From NCBI RefSeq assembly GCF_026262505.1, contig NC_067205.1, forward strand, positions 13,578,001-13,642,000: 64,000 nucleotides of DNA, read 5' to 3'. The translations under genes and the position numbers were made by a program. A model generated the notes under the pieces. It worked only from the letters and a program-made list of their open reading frames with translations, did no database searches and was not told where the DNA came from. Of this stretch, positions 51,924 to 62,703 are shown in pieces; within the stretch, counting starts at the first letter, position 1; each line of letters starts with the position of its first letter. The stretch is from Trichomonas vaginalis G3 (lineage: Eukaryota; Parabasalia; Trichomonadida; Trichomonadidae).

Positions 51924-53450
51924 TTATTTATTAACAGCACATAATCCTTTCCATTCATTAAATAATTTACGGTTTCTATTAATCTGGTGTACAATTGGGA
52001 TAAGTTTTCCTGTCTTCTGACATCTATACTGTCCCAATGGAGCATCTTTATATCTCTTCCCTTTTTTATCAGGCATCCAATAAGCGATTGATCTCATTCC
52101 ATCATTTACTTCCCAATAAAAACCAGATTTTTTAGGTATATCTGATTGAAGAATCACATCCATCACAGCTTGATCAGGGACGGCGTTTTCACCAACTCGA
52201 TAATAACCAGAAACAAGTTTCATGAAATTTGTAACTGTTTCGAGTTTTCCTCCAAAAACACCAGAACATATCATTGAGCCACTCTTGAAGTAACTCATTC
52301 TAAACCCAAAAAGACCAGGAATCCATAAATGATACCATTTGACCTTTTTGTACTTTACGTCTTGATCACTAACTTGAAGTTTTTTATTATTGAAATCAAA
52401 TGGATCAAGTTGGAATATTGTATCCATGGAATCAACATATATAACTCTATCAATTTGATCACTAACTAATGAGATGGCTCGTGACATCACAGGAAATCGA
52501 GAATACTGTGAATGAAAACCATCTGTGTGTGGTTTAATTTCTGCAGGAATTATATAGATTCCGCGGTTTTTGTGGCGTTCGTCTATATCGAAATCACTGA
52601 AAATAAAGATCTTCCCTTTGAAGCCAGCCGTGTGAGCAGTTAAAGCAGATTCGTATTGGACAGGTCTGTTGAAATACGCCATGAAAATAGCATCTTTTTC
52701 TGTAGATCTGTTATTATAAATTATTGGCGGAGTGTAATTGCATAGAATACATTTGGAATAGTCTAGTTTGGATTCTAGTGCATCTTTGAATACCTTTTCA
52801 TCAAATTTTGCCCAAGATGAATAATTTTTTAATTCAAAAATTTTTGACAGAAAAGATTTTTCATTGACGTAGTTCGGCTTGCATGCGTTTATGTGTATAT
52901 CGTTAGTATTAAATAATTTAATTAAAATTGGTATCAGAGCGATCAAAAAATTGAGATGATCAACTTTAAAATAAATTGATGCCGTAGCTATGGAAATGAT
53001 TAGCAATATAATTTCGTAGATATGGGTAATATTAGTTGTATCGAGAATATCTCTTATTTCTATTGAGTCAATCCAAAATTTTGTATTTAATGCTTCGTTT
53101 TTATAATAAATCGTAGGATATATCACATCTTCTGAATCCCAATCTGTAATTAAGTTAAATGTATATCGCCCTGGTTTAAATCCGGTGAATGTGTGTGTTT
53201 TTGTATCAATGTATCTCGTAGTATTTAAATTGGAAGGTCGATCATCAACAAAGACGTTGAAGAATCTGTCTGTTCGATAAAAGTTTGGTGTGAAACATAT
53301 AAAATCGATATCTAGTAATGTTGGAATAGTAATTTCGAAAACTTGATTGAGAAAGCTATTAATATTAGAAGAATTCATTACAGCTCTGTTTTCAATCGTT
53401 ACTATTCCATTGCAATATGTGTACTTATGAAAAAAGGAAAGAAAAAGCAT
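51924..53450 (-). CDS. Membrane protein with GT-A-like glycosyltransferase domain
   Basis: A 508-residue protein. The N terminus is hydrophobic (MLFLSFFHKYTYCNG), a possible signal; a lumenal beta-rich region follows (FTGFKPGRYTFNLITDWDSE), then hydrophobic segments ~143-182 (IIISIATASIYF-type, LNFLIALIPILIKLF) likely spanning the membrane. From ~250 the pattern is that of a GT-A glycosyltransferase: KDAIFMAYFNRP, KGKIFIFSDFD, RVIYVDSMDTIFQLDPFD with a DxxD/DXD-like metal site (~337), SGSMICSGVFGGKLETVTNF, and VGENAVPDQAVMDVIL. Probably acts in the secretory pathway; donor and acceptor unknown. Confidence 0.6.
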   Translation of the reverse strand: MLFLSFFHKYTYCNGIVTIENRAVMNSSNINSFLNQVFEITIPTLLDIDFICFTPNFYRTDRFFNVFVDDRPSNLNTTRYIDTKTHTFTGFKPGRYTFNLITDWDSEDVIYPTIYYKNEALNTKFWIDSIEIRDILDTTNITHIYEIILLIISIATASIYFKVDHLNFLIALIPILIKLFNTNDIHINACKPNYVNEKSFLSKIFELKNYSSWAKFDEKVFKDALESKLDYSKCILCNYTPPIIYNNRSTEKDAIFMAYFNRPVQYESALTAHTAGFKGKIFIFSDFDIDERHKNRGIYIIPAEIKPHTDGFHSQYSRFPVMSRAISLVSDQIDRVIYVDSMDTIFQLDPFDFNNKKLQVSDQDVKYKKVKWYHLWIPGLFGFRMSYFKSGSMICSGVFGGKLETVTNFMKLVSGYYRVGENAVPDQAVMDVILQSDIPKKSGFYWEVNDGMRSIAYWMPDKKGKRYKDAPLGQYRCQKTGKLIPIVHQINRNRKLFNEWKGLCAVNK

Positions 53451-54624
53451 GAGTTCAATATTTTGAATTTCTTTGTAGTCATTTTGTATTGAATTTTTAA
53501 AATAGAAATATTATCATATTTTATCTCTAATCTAGAAATGCATTCATCGTTTGAATTATTTTATTTGGAAAAATGGGAGAACTGGAGTGTCTCAATTTCT
53601 ATCGTTCTGATTTGTAAACCTTTTTACAAAAATTCGACCTGGGCAAAGTTCGATCAAGGGAAAACAAAATCTATTAGATTTCCATAAAATTTATACCAGC
53701 AATATTATTTATCACAAAGCGAAGTTTGTTGTATTAGTTGTTACAGCTCATTCTATTCTACATTAACTTATAATATTTAGCAATTAAAGTCAACATGCTT
53801 ATTTTCATGTTCAACAATATGCATTCGCTCATGTATAAAGAAATATTAAGGGATTCATCATGTATTTAACTTTTCAGGATGAAATATCAAAATCTCATAT
53901 TCAAACATTTTTTTATCCCAATAAATACTTTTATTCAAAACATGTAATGATTCCAGTCTGTTTTCTTAGTCACATTCAACAGAATTTTTGAATTTTTTTA
54001 CGATCAATTTTCAATTTTGAAACAAGTGTTTTTCCTCCAAAAATTTGAATTTTAGACCTCAAATTATACAGAAGAGCTATACACAACATGTAACGTTGGA
54101 TATTTAACTAATAGTTCGATTAACATCATTCAAAAAATAATTGAATTCGCAAATCAGTGACTGATTGCAAAAGTTACCATAAAACTATATTACTTTGTCA
54201 TATCAAATTACTGTCACCATTAGTTCAATTCTAATCTTTATTTTCAATCTTATTCTTCGATATAATTTTACTTTCAAGTGAATAAAGTTATTAGGTATGC
54301 TACGACGAGCAAATATGCACATCGTGCTAACTATAAATAGCATGTTAATGATTGTATCATGAAAAAATGTTGGTCATTATTGCGTATACTTTATTATCAT
54401 GGGAATATTTTGAGTAATTTGATCAAAGAATCATACTTATCTTTATTTATCTTAATAAAATAGCTTTCGCATTCTTTTTGTAAAGTTTACATTTTTCAGA
54501 TTTAAAAAAAATATAATATAAGATATTTTTAAATAACGCATTATTGAATGATCAGATATTTGAAAAATTGAGATACCTTTTCACTTTTTGATTTTTTTTT
54601 CAAAGTGGGAAATTTCGAAGGTTG
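53451..54624. other. AT-rich divergent spacer
   Basis: 1.2 kb between divergent genes, no gene seen. A possible Inr (TCACTTTTT, 54582-54590) lies ~35 bases before the ATG at 54625. Confidence 0.45.
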
Positions 54625-57419
54625 ATGGTAGATGATTTAAAGAAGTATTACAATATAACCAAAGCTAATATTAATACAATAGACAACAACACATTTGGAA
54701 TATATATCAGCCTTATTGATTCTTTTGTATCTTCTTTCATCCCACCAAATTCCAAACGTAGTTTTTTCTCATCAGCCAAAAAGAATCTCATTGACTATAT
54801 CAGTATACTCAAATCACTCACAAAATCGAATTCCAATACAGTTTTTGGCAATTTTATGTTACTTGAATCTTTATTCAGTAAGTTACTCAATCCATTCAAC
54901 GATTTTGAAATTATACAAGAGTCCTGGAAAACTTTGCTCATATTAATTTCAGTAATGTACAATGAATGCCCACTTGAAAATTACAAAACCCTTTTTACTT
55001 CTTTATTTCTTACTACTACAGATTTAGAAAGCCATCGTATTAATCTTGGATCAAAATCTATTAGCATTTCCGAAGTTTTCACTTTTGAAATTAATTATTT
55101 TCACGAATTTATTTTACCTCAAAAAGAGTTAGCCGTTTACTTTTATTTTTGGCGTGTTTTTGGTCGCTCATTGATGCCAATAATTATAGAGCTTAAATCA
55201 TCAGATGACAATCTATCACAATCATTAATTATTACCACATTAACTTACTTAAATAAATATTTTGTTTTGAATACAAATATGTTTTCTCATATTGGACGAA
55301 TTCAAGTTGGAAGAAATGAACATATTTATGATACAATATTGACACAAAATATTTTAGAATTTATCAATATCATTTTAAATTCATTTACTATTACACACAA
55401 CGAAGAAAATCTTAATCTTATCATTGATCTTTACATTCATCTTTTTCCTTTTGTCAAAGCAAAATCAGTTTTTAAATTTGATGTTGATTCATGTGACGAA
55501 TCAGAACTTTTTAATTATATTTCAGGTGAAAATGAACGAATTTCATTCACACTTGATCACTTTGTTCAATGCAACAACTTCGATTTTGTCATCACAATCA
55601 TCCAACATCTTATGACTATTCTTGGTCATATTTCTCGAAATCATCCACAATATATCGATCTTTGTCTTATCTGCAAAACATTGACATCACGATTCATCTT
55701 CCGTCTTCCTGTTTTACGTAAAGACGAATTCTTTCCAAGTCAAATCACAGACATCATTGATCAAAGTTCTCTTTGTCCATTCTTTTGCTTTTTTCTTAGT
55801 GTTTTATATGAAGTTGGTCATTTCCACAAAGATTATAACTACAGCATTGCATTTCTATCACAACACTTTGTTGATTACTACATTTACATATATTTAGTTT
55901 GTAAGTTCACCGCGCAAATCACAGTTTCTAGTTTTGCATGTCTTTTTGATATCGAATCAAACACAGAAATTAAAAGTCTTCTTAGTAATCCAGTTATTTA
56001 CGAAACAGAGAAACTTAAAACGAAAACATTATCAGAAATCGAATCACATGTTTGTGAGAGTATCCATGATTTTTATTATTTGCAACCATCTTCTTTTGAT
56101 AATTCAGATTTCATTCTTGATTTTTTGAATTTTTTTGGTCCATCAGTTCGATATCTTTCTAGCTGTGTTTGTTGTGAAACCATCTTAGAATTATTATCTA
56201 TAATGAAAAAATACAAGAAAAATATTTATAAAAGTCAGAAAAACTTTATTGAAAAACTATTTCATCATTTGCTTGATGTTTATGACAAAACAGATGCATT
56301 ACTTTGTTTACCAATGAATTACATTGGAAACAATTTTCTTATTTCCAAAGAATCATATTTGAAATGGCTTTCAATCAGCAAGAAAGAGATATGTGTTGAG
56401 AAACCACAAAATATATCAACATATAAATCAATGTACTTCAATCTTATCAATCTTTTTCTTAAAGGTCATTTCTATATTTATAAATATACAAATGAACTTT
56501 TATCATCAACATTGAAAATCATATCACAAATCAACATCAATCATGAAGAAAGAAATACAATCAATTCGTATTTATTTAGTCTGATTACAATTTTTAAGAA
56601 CAATATTGATAAAAATCTAAACAGTGAAGAAAACAAAATTCTTTGTTCACATATTCAAACAATTATTCGATTGTTTAATTTCGAACTCGAACGAAAATCA
56701 CTTAATCTTTTGAGTTTCATTTCATCAGATTCATTCATTGTTTTAATTATCAAAACGAAAACATATTTGATTAATCATCACATCTTAGATAACTTTATTT
56801 CATTGCTTACAACATTCTTTGACAAATCAATGAAACTTGGATATGAACCAGTCTGTTTCTACAACATTAAGATCGACGAACTCAAAGAACTCCACAAAAC
56901 ATCACCAACTGTTTTTGAAACTATTCTTTGTAAGATTTCATGTTTCTTGAAAATGACACATCTATTAATTTTCGATTTTTCTTGAAATCACTAGGTAAAT
57001 CTATACATAATGACAAGAAAAATCCATTTCACATTGAAGGTTTATATGACAACATCAAATACAAAGCATTAGTTCATCCACTTGATATTTCATCGCGTGA
57101 CATCAAAACGCTATATGATTTTGTTATTATCTTATGTGAACAAAATAAGAAAGATATCAATTATATTAAAGAAATCAAACTTCCAAAAGAAATCAATGTT
57201 ATTTATCTTTATCGAATGAACACAGGATTCTACAAAATCATTTCACATTCTAAAGAAAACATCAACATCAAAATCATTCCAGAATGTCTTATTATCTCAG
57301 CAGAATACATTTCAACATTCATCATTGAAGAACTTGTTCTTTGGAATCATCAACTTCATATCAATAATGAGCTTTCAAATAACCAATTTTATGAATCATG
57401 GAACGATTTAATTCATTGA
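54625..57419 (+). CDS. Large helical protein, possible RapGAP-like C terminus, with one frame change
   Basis: Start taken at ATG 54625 (MVDDLKKYYNITKANINTID). About 780 residues of mostly helical, HEAT-like sequence follow. The frame closes at 56985, but coding continues in the +2 frame to 57419 (FRFFLKSLGKSIHNDKK to YESWNDLIH). The C-terminal ~150 residues (FFLKSLGK; TLYDFVIILCEQN; INVIYLYRMNTGFYKIIS) recall divergent Rap/Ral-GAP domains, a family expanded in trichomonads; this is tentative. The break could be a one-base change in the A run near 56951-56954 (TTGAAAATGAC; one more A restores phase) or a 65-base intron GTAAGA...CACTAG at 56930-56994, which also keeps frame. The protein-like sequence inside that 65 bases favours the indel. 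Confidence 0.65.
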
Positions 57420-57744
57420 TTCATTTACTTTGTTTATAATATATTTTTATATTAATTTTAATATAAAATTTTGTTATTTATTTTTGACATCAAAAAATAT
57501 TTTACGTGCATCTATTTACGATTATTTTTGGTTCATATTTGTAAATTTCAAAAAAATACCAAAAAGTGTCACAATGTCAACTTCGATTTTTGGATCGAAG
57601 TTTACATGTTTTTGATATTATAGAATTTGTTATTTTATTTGATAATTAATAAAGTGTTGAAAATGAATTGTTAAAGTATTAATTTGAGGATTTTATTCCA
57701 AAATAAACTTTTTTGATTAATAATTTTAAGGTATTTTATAACAA
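57420..57744. other. Short AT-rich spacer
   Basis: Includes a small palindrome-like AACTTCGATTTTTGGATCGAAGTTTAC region (57578-57604; arms AACTTCGAT/ATCGAAGTT). No gene seen. Confidence 0.55.
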
Positions 57745-59313
57745 ATGACCAATAATTGGTATTTAGATAGAGGTGCATCAAGATCTTATCGTGTTAGAAA
57801 TAAAAATTATCAGATTTCTCGCAATGATGCTGGTCTTTCTTTGTATCTTAAAGTTGATGGAAGTTCTACTACAAATGAAATGCCTAGTACAGGAAATTTG
57901 ATTGTTGAAGATATTACAGTTTCAGTTTCGTCAGAAATTATTGAGAACATAGATTACATCAACATCATTCATTCAGTTGAAAACAAAGGAAATCAACCAC
58001 ATGATATCAGTATTGGAATTTATTCTGATATCGATATCAATGGTTCAGATTATTGTTATCAACATAATCTTGAAGGACATAAAGGAGTTGAATTTCAAGC
58101 AAATCCAATTGTCAAATTTATTCTTAAACATTCTCCTAAAGTTATAGATGTTGACACTTACTCATATACTGGATGTCCTGGATGGGGACGATGGTCTAAT
58201 TGTTCAGATTGGAGTGATAAAAATGCTGATGCTTTTATTTATTTTTCATGGCAAAATCGACGAATTTTACCTAATGAAATTCAAAATTATTCATATAGTA
58301 TTGGAACAGGTGAATACATTTTTTCACATCAAATCAAATGTGAAACAACAGTAAAATCACATTACAATGTTTCAAGTGATATTTCTCTTTCTATTTCAGT
58401 CAGTTCTACGAAAGTTGGTGAATTATTCAACATTTCAAGAAAAATCATTTATCTTTCAAATGATAACGAAATCATTAACTCTACAGAAATTATTACTAAC
58501 AAAACAGACACAGGAACTCAATTTATTTACACGGACAACTTTATTGTTCCATCAAAAGAAGGTCGATATGAAATCATATACACAGTTTCAGACATTCATG
58601 GTTCCTCCAAAACGAATGTTCCTATTTTCATTAATCGAATTCCAACACTTGAAGTTATCTCAACCATCAATCAATTCTATCTTGCAAACACAGAATTCAT
58701 TCTCAAACTTAAATTAAATGATGATACATATTCATTTCTGTCTGTATGTAAGAATCTCCAAAGAGTTAAAAGCGAACGATATGTTTTGAACAATGTTGAG
58801 CAAGAAGTAACATACAGTTATATAATTCCAGAGAGTGAAGAAGGAACAACACAGAATATATCATTTTTCGCAGTTGATGAGTATGGTGAGATTAGTGATA
58901 TTTTCAATTACACGTACACAGTTACATCTCCATTCCCTCGAATCAAACTTTCCGACGTTATTCATCCTATCTCTATCGAATCACGCGACATGAAGATCCA
59001 TGCCGACTACTACCTTTGGGAAGGATCACACAATGCTACATTCATCAGTCGAATCAACGACAATGGAAACATCAGTCTTCTTACCATTGACAATGTTTCT
59101 ATTGCTCGCTGGAGTCAAGTCTTCCTGGAAGTTAGTGTTTCACGTTTCCGACAGAACACTAACAACGAAATTTCATTTTTTGTTATTGACTCACTTTCAC
59201 GAATTTCTAACATCATCAAATACTCATTCATTTACGGTCAATGTAAATGTGCTGATACTCGATTTTATGAACTATCTGGCTTCACAACAATTGCACTCAT
59301 TGCAACAATATAA
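57745..59313 (+). CDS. Secreted/surface protein with Ig-like modules
   Basis: A 522-residue intact frame starting MTNNWYLDRGASRSYRVRN. The N-terminal ~210 residues form a beta-sandwich-like domain with a conserved-looking centre (PGWGRWSNCSDWSDKNADAF). From ~240 there are Ig/cadherin-like modules: DTGTQFIYTDNFIVPSKEGR, YEIIYTVSDIHGSSKTNVP, ISFFAVDEYGEISDIFNYTY. These match the C-terminal half of the Gly-rich gene at 40950-42776, so both are members of one modular surface family. The end (FTTIALIATI) is hydrophobic, a possible anchor. Many N-glycosylation sites (NxS/T). No obvious signal peptide, so the 5' end is less sure. Confidence 0.65.
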   Translation: MTNNWYLDRGASRSYRVRNKNYQISRNDAGLSLYLKVDGSSTTNEMPSTGNLIVEDITVSVSSEIIENIDYINIIHSVENKGNQPHDISIGIYSDIDINGSDYCYQHNLEGHKGVEFQANPIVKFILKHSPKVIDVDTYSYTGCPGWGRWSNCSDWSDKNADAFIYFSWQNRRILPNEIQNYSYSIGTGEYIFSHQIKCETTVKSHYNVSSDISLSISVSSTKVGELFNISRKIIYLSNDNEIINSTEIITNKTDTGTQFIYTDNFIVPSKEGRYEIIYTVSDIHGSSKTNVPIFINRIPTLEVISTINQFYLANTEFILKLKLNDDTYSFLSVCKNLQRVKSERYVLNNVEQEVTYSYIIPESEEGTTQNISFFAVDEYGEISDIFNYTYTVTSPFPRIKLSDVIHPISIESRDMKIHADYYLWEGSHNATFISRINDNGNISLLTIDNVSIARWSQVFLEVSVSRFRQNTNNEISFFVIDSLSRISNIIKYSFIYGQCKCADTRFYELSGFTTIALIATI

Positions 59314-59387
59314 AACCTTAGTTTATTTAATTACCAACTTTTTTAATGAAATTGAGAGAGGAATGTTTTATACTAGCTAATAATTTT

Positions 59388-61883
59388 TCATATCAAAATG
59401 AAAATATATATTAATGTATTAGCAAAATCAGATATTGAATATTTGTTAGGTATGCAAGATAATTGCGAATCCGAGCATTCATCTTTTAATGATATTGCAG
59501 GAATTCCTCTATCAATAAAGTACTGAAACTTTTGTGGAAGACAAAAAATGGAACCACAACGAGTAAGTAATGGACATCCAATAAATGCTTCAACTCCAAT
59601 TGATTCCAAGTTTGATGACATAACGAATACGAATGATAATTTTTTGCAGTCTTTAAAAGATTGATATCCAATCTGTTCAAGTTTGTTACCACTAAAAATT
59701 ACACGAATCAAATTGTTGCAACTCATAAATGCATAGTTGCCTATACTTATCATTGTTTGTGGAACGACAAATGTTGTGGCTTTGGATGATGGGAGAAATG
59801 TAATGAGGTTAGTTTCATTGAAATCTGTAAGTGCACCATTACTGAATCTATGGAATGGTGATAAGCTTGCATTGATCGTAACAAGATTTTCACATCCTAT
59901 GAAAGCTCCGCCATAAACAATATTTAACAAACTGTGAGCTCCAAGCAAAAATGATGAAAGTGAATTACAATAAAAGAAAGCAAAATTGTTGATTGTTGTT
60001 AGGCTGTCTGGGATAATAATAGTTGATAATGATTTGCAATATAATAATGCAAAATCTTCTATTGAAGAAACACCCTCAAGAAGAGTAAGTTTTGAAAGCG
60101 ATGAACAATTGTAGAAGCAATATTTAGGAACTATACTTGCATTCAATTTGACTTCATCAAGAGAATGACATCCTTCAAAGATATTGTATGTATAGTCCAG
60201 ATCTTCAACCATATGATAATTAATAAATGTTCTAAGTCCACTATTACTAAAGCAATACATTCCAATATTTTTGATATTACTTGAAGAGATTCCTATATCT
60301 CCAATATTATTGCATCCATAAAATGCATATTGGCCAATAACTTCAATGGAATGTGGGATATTAATATCTGTGAGTTGAACACAGTTCATAAAACATTTAT
60401 CTGGAATTGTGTTTATATTATTCCCATTAAAAACAACACTTGTTAAATTGACACAGTCCATGAAGCATTCTGAACCAAGACTTTGAAGACTTTCTGGAAG
60501 AATTATTGTTTTTATTGTTGAAGAAAGAAAAGCATAATTCAAAATTGAAATAAGCGTGTTGCCATCAAATGTTATAGATTTGAATTGCTTCTTGTTAAAA
60601 ACTCCTTTATTAATATATTTACATGTTGATGGTATATGAATTTCATTGTTCGGATCACTACTAAAATATTCTGTAAGATGCTCTTTTTGCTCTGAAAAAA
60701 GCATATCATGAGTAATGTTAAAATTTGGATTGTGCGATGTATCTATTATAAGATTTGTGCATCCATAAAATACAGTAGGTCCTATATTTTGCAAAGATTG
60801 AGGAAGTGTTAATGTTTTCAGGCTTTTGCAAGAATAAAAGGCACTTTCATTAATGTAAAGTAATGAAGATGGTAAAACGATATTTTTCAAATTAGTACAC
60901 AACCTAAATGCCCCTGTATGGATTCCTTTTATATTTTCTGTCAATGTGACTGTTTCAAGTCTGGCACAATATTGAAAGACACCATTTTCTATATATTGTA
61001 TATTTGGAGGGAAACTAAAATTTATCAAATTGGAAGCCGAAAAGGAATGTGCACTAATAATTTCTACATTATCATGTATTGCCAATGAATTATATTGATA
61101 GCTTCTCATGCATGATCCACCAAGTTGAGTAACAAAAAGCGGTATAGAATATTCATATTTGATTGAAGGAATAACAAAATTTAATGTATTGTTATTTTCC
61201 CCAGAAAAAATAGTTATTCCGTCTGAACTATAATACGGATTCCTTTCGTCAATTTCTATTTTTTCTAATGTTTTAACGTTAATTGCAGAAAAGCTTATGG
61301 TTCTTGTGTATCTAGGAATAAAAATATATTTTAATTTCGTATAAGAAAATACATTGTCTCCTATAGTTGTTAGATTGGAGTTTCTCGATATTGTCACAAG
61401 TTCCAATCCCCTGCTGAATACTGTACCATCTGAACTCGTGTAATAAAGATACTCAACAGAGTCAGGAATTACTATTGATTTTAAGGAGTCAGTATTGTAA
61501 AAACACCCATATTTTATTTGCTTTATTTTGGATGGAAGAGTTATTGTTTCAAGTCTTGAACAGCCTGAAAATAATGAATTGTTTAAGAAAGGTAAATTGT
61601 CGCATGTTGACATATCTGCAGATATTATTGTGCTTGTAGCAAAACAAAATGAACATATGCTTTTTATTTTGCTGAAATTTGCAAATTTAATGGATGTAAG
61701 CCTAGACAGGCAAAGATAGAATGGACTATCTTTAATTGAATTTCTTCCAAGAATAGTTTCGACACTTGCTGGAATAACATAGTCTCCGCTAAGGGAACTT
61801 GGTGCTGCAGTTAATACTGTTTTGCTTTGATCGCTGAATGTAATACCATAATCATCTTGGGTGCAAATAATGAATATTAACAA
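59388..61883 (-). CDS. BspA-like leucine-rich-repeat surface protein, no ATG start
   Basis: An 831-codon frame made of about 25-30 BspA/TpLRR-type (LRR_5) repeats, with phrases such as LETITLPSKIKQIKYGCFYN, LKTLTLPQSLQNIGPTVFYG and LTDINIPHSIEVIGQYAFYG. BspA-like proteins are the largest trichomonad surface family and are linked to adhesion to host cells and bacteria. The N terminus has a hydrophobic stretch (LIFIICTQDD) like a shortened signal peptide. The frame starts at TTG; the only nearby upstream in-frame ATG (61893-61895) is followed by CAA TAG TAA. So the start is lost, non-canonical or in another exon. The C terminus (FANTLIYIFILI) is hydrophobic, as for a membrane or GPI anchor. Confidence 0.85.
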   Translation of the reverse strand: MLIFIICTQDDYGITFSDQSKTVLTAAPSSLSGDYVIPASVETILGRNSIKDSPFYLCLSRLTSIKFANFSKIKSICSFCFATSTIISADMSTCDNLPFLNNSLFSGCSRLETITLPSKIKQIKYGCFYNTDSLKSIVIPDSVEYLYYTSSDGTVFSRGLELVTISRNSNLTTIGDNVFSYTKLKYIFIPRYTRTISFSAINVKTLEKIEIDERNPYYSSDGITIFSGENNNTLNFVIPSIKYEYSIPLFVTQLGGSCMRSYQYNSLAIHDNVEIISAHSFSASNLINFSFPPNIQYIENGVFQYCARLETVTLTENIKGIHTGAFRLCTNLKNIVLPSSLLYINESAFYSCKSLKTLTLPQSLQNIGPTVFYGCTNLIIDTSHNPNFNITHDMLFSEQKEHLTEYFSSDPNNEIHIPSTCKYINKGVFNKKQFKSITFDGNTLISILNYAFLSSTIKTIILPESLQSLGSECFMDCVNLTSVVFNGNNINTIPDKCFMNCVQLTDINIPHSIEVIGQYAFYGCNNIGDIGISSSNIKNIGMYCFSNSGLRTFINYHMVEDLDYTYNIFEGCHSLDEVKLNASIVPKYCFYNCSSLSKLTLLEGVSSIEDFALLYCKSLSTIIIPDSLTTINNFAFFYCNSLSSFLLGAHSLLNIVYGGAFIGCENLVTINASLSPFHRFSNGALTDFNETNLITFLPSSKATTFVVPQTMISIGNYAFMSCNNLIRVIFSGNKLEQIGYQSFKDCKKLSFVFVMSSNLESIGVEAFIGCPLLTRCGSIFCLPQKFQYFIDRGIPAISLKDECSDSQLSCIPNKYSISDFANTLIYIFILI

Positions 61884-62703
61884 TTACTATTGCATATTAG
61901 CAATTAAAAAAAATATTCTGATAGAATTTTGTGGGATCAGATGTAGAAAATTGATAAATAGTTGAAATTTAGATATTATGGATTTGGAATATTATTGGTG
62001 TGCAAATTTGTATAGTCACAGTCAAAATTAGTCTTTAATTTTTTTTATTTTGATATATTGGAATTCATTATACTGTTGAAATATCATTATAATTATCAAA
62101 AAATATAAGATATAAGATTTTTATGCATAAATATTTCATGATATTTTATTATTTCAAAACATTCTATTATAATATAAGTATGTTCATTATGTATGAAACC
62201 AACATCAGAAAGAATGTATGAAGGTATGCAAATTACTATTTCAATTATTTATGACTTAATTTAAATCCAGAGAATGAAAAAAAAATGAGCTTTCCTTCCG
62301 TCATATTATATCATTTTGTATTTTATATATCTTTTGTTGATCATAAGCTGAATTTACCCCTATTTTGCATTTTGACAAACATATGTTCCAAAAATACAGA
62401 ATAATAAGGAGAGAGACCTCTTAAAGGAGACTTTATTGCTAATCGCAATATTTTTGTTTATCTGGAGATAAATTTACAAAAGATTATCCTTTGATTATTC
62501 TCAATTTGATCGGTAAAAAAAGTGTATTGAATTAACCACTATACTCAATACATACCTCAGAAAAATGATTCACAAAAATAAGATGAGGATAATATAATAT
62601 AAAGATGTTTCTTTTAATTATAAATTTTTATAAATTTGTGAAGAATGGGTTATTCGACACAAAAATTTTTGAATGCCATGAAAAATAAAATTCATTTTTG
62701 AAG
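61884..62703. other. Divergent AT-rich spacer with Inr
   Basis: No gene seen. TCATTTTT at 62692-62699 is an Inr-like motif just before the ATG of the dehydrogenase gene at 62704. Confidence 0.5.
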
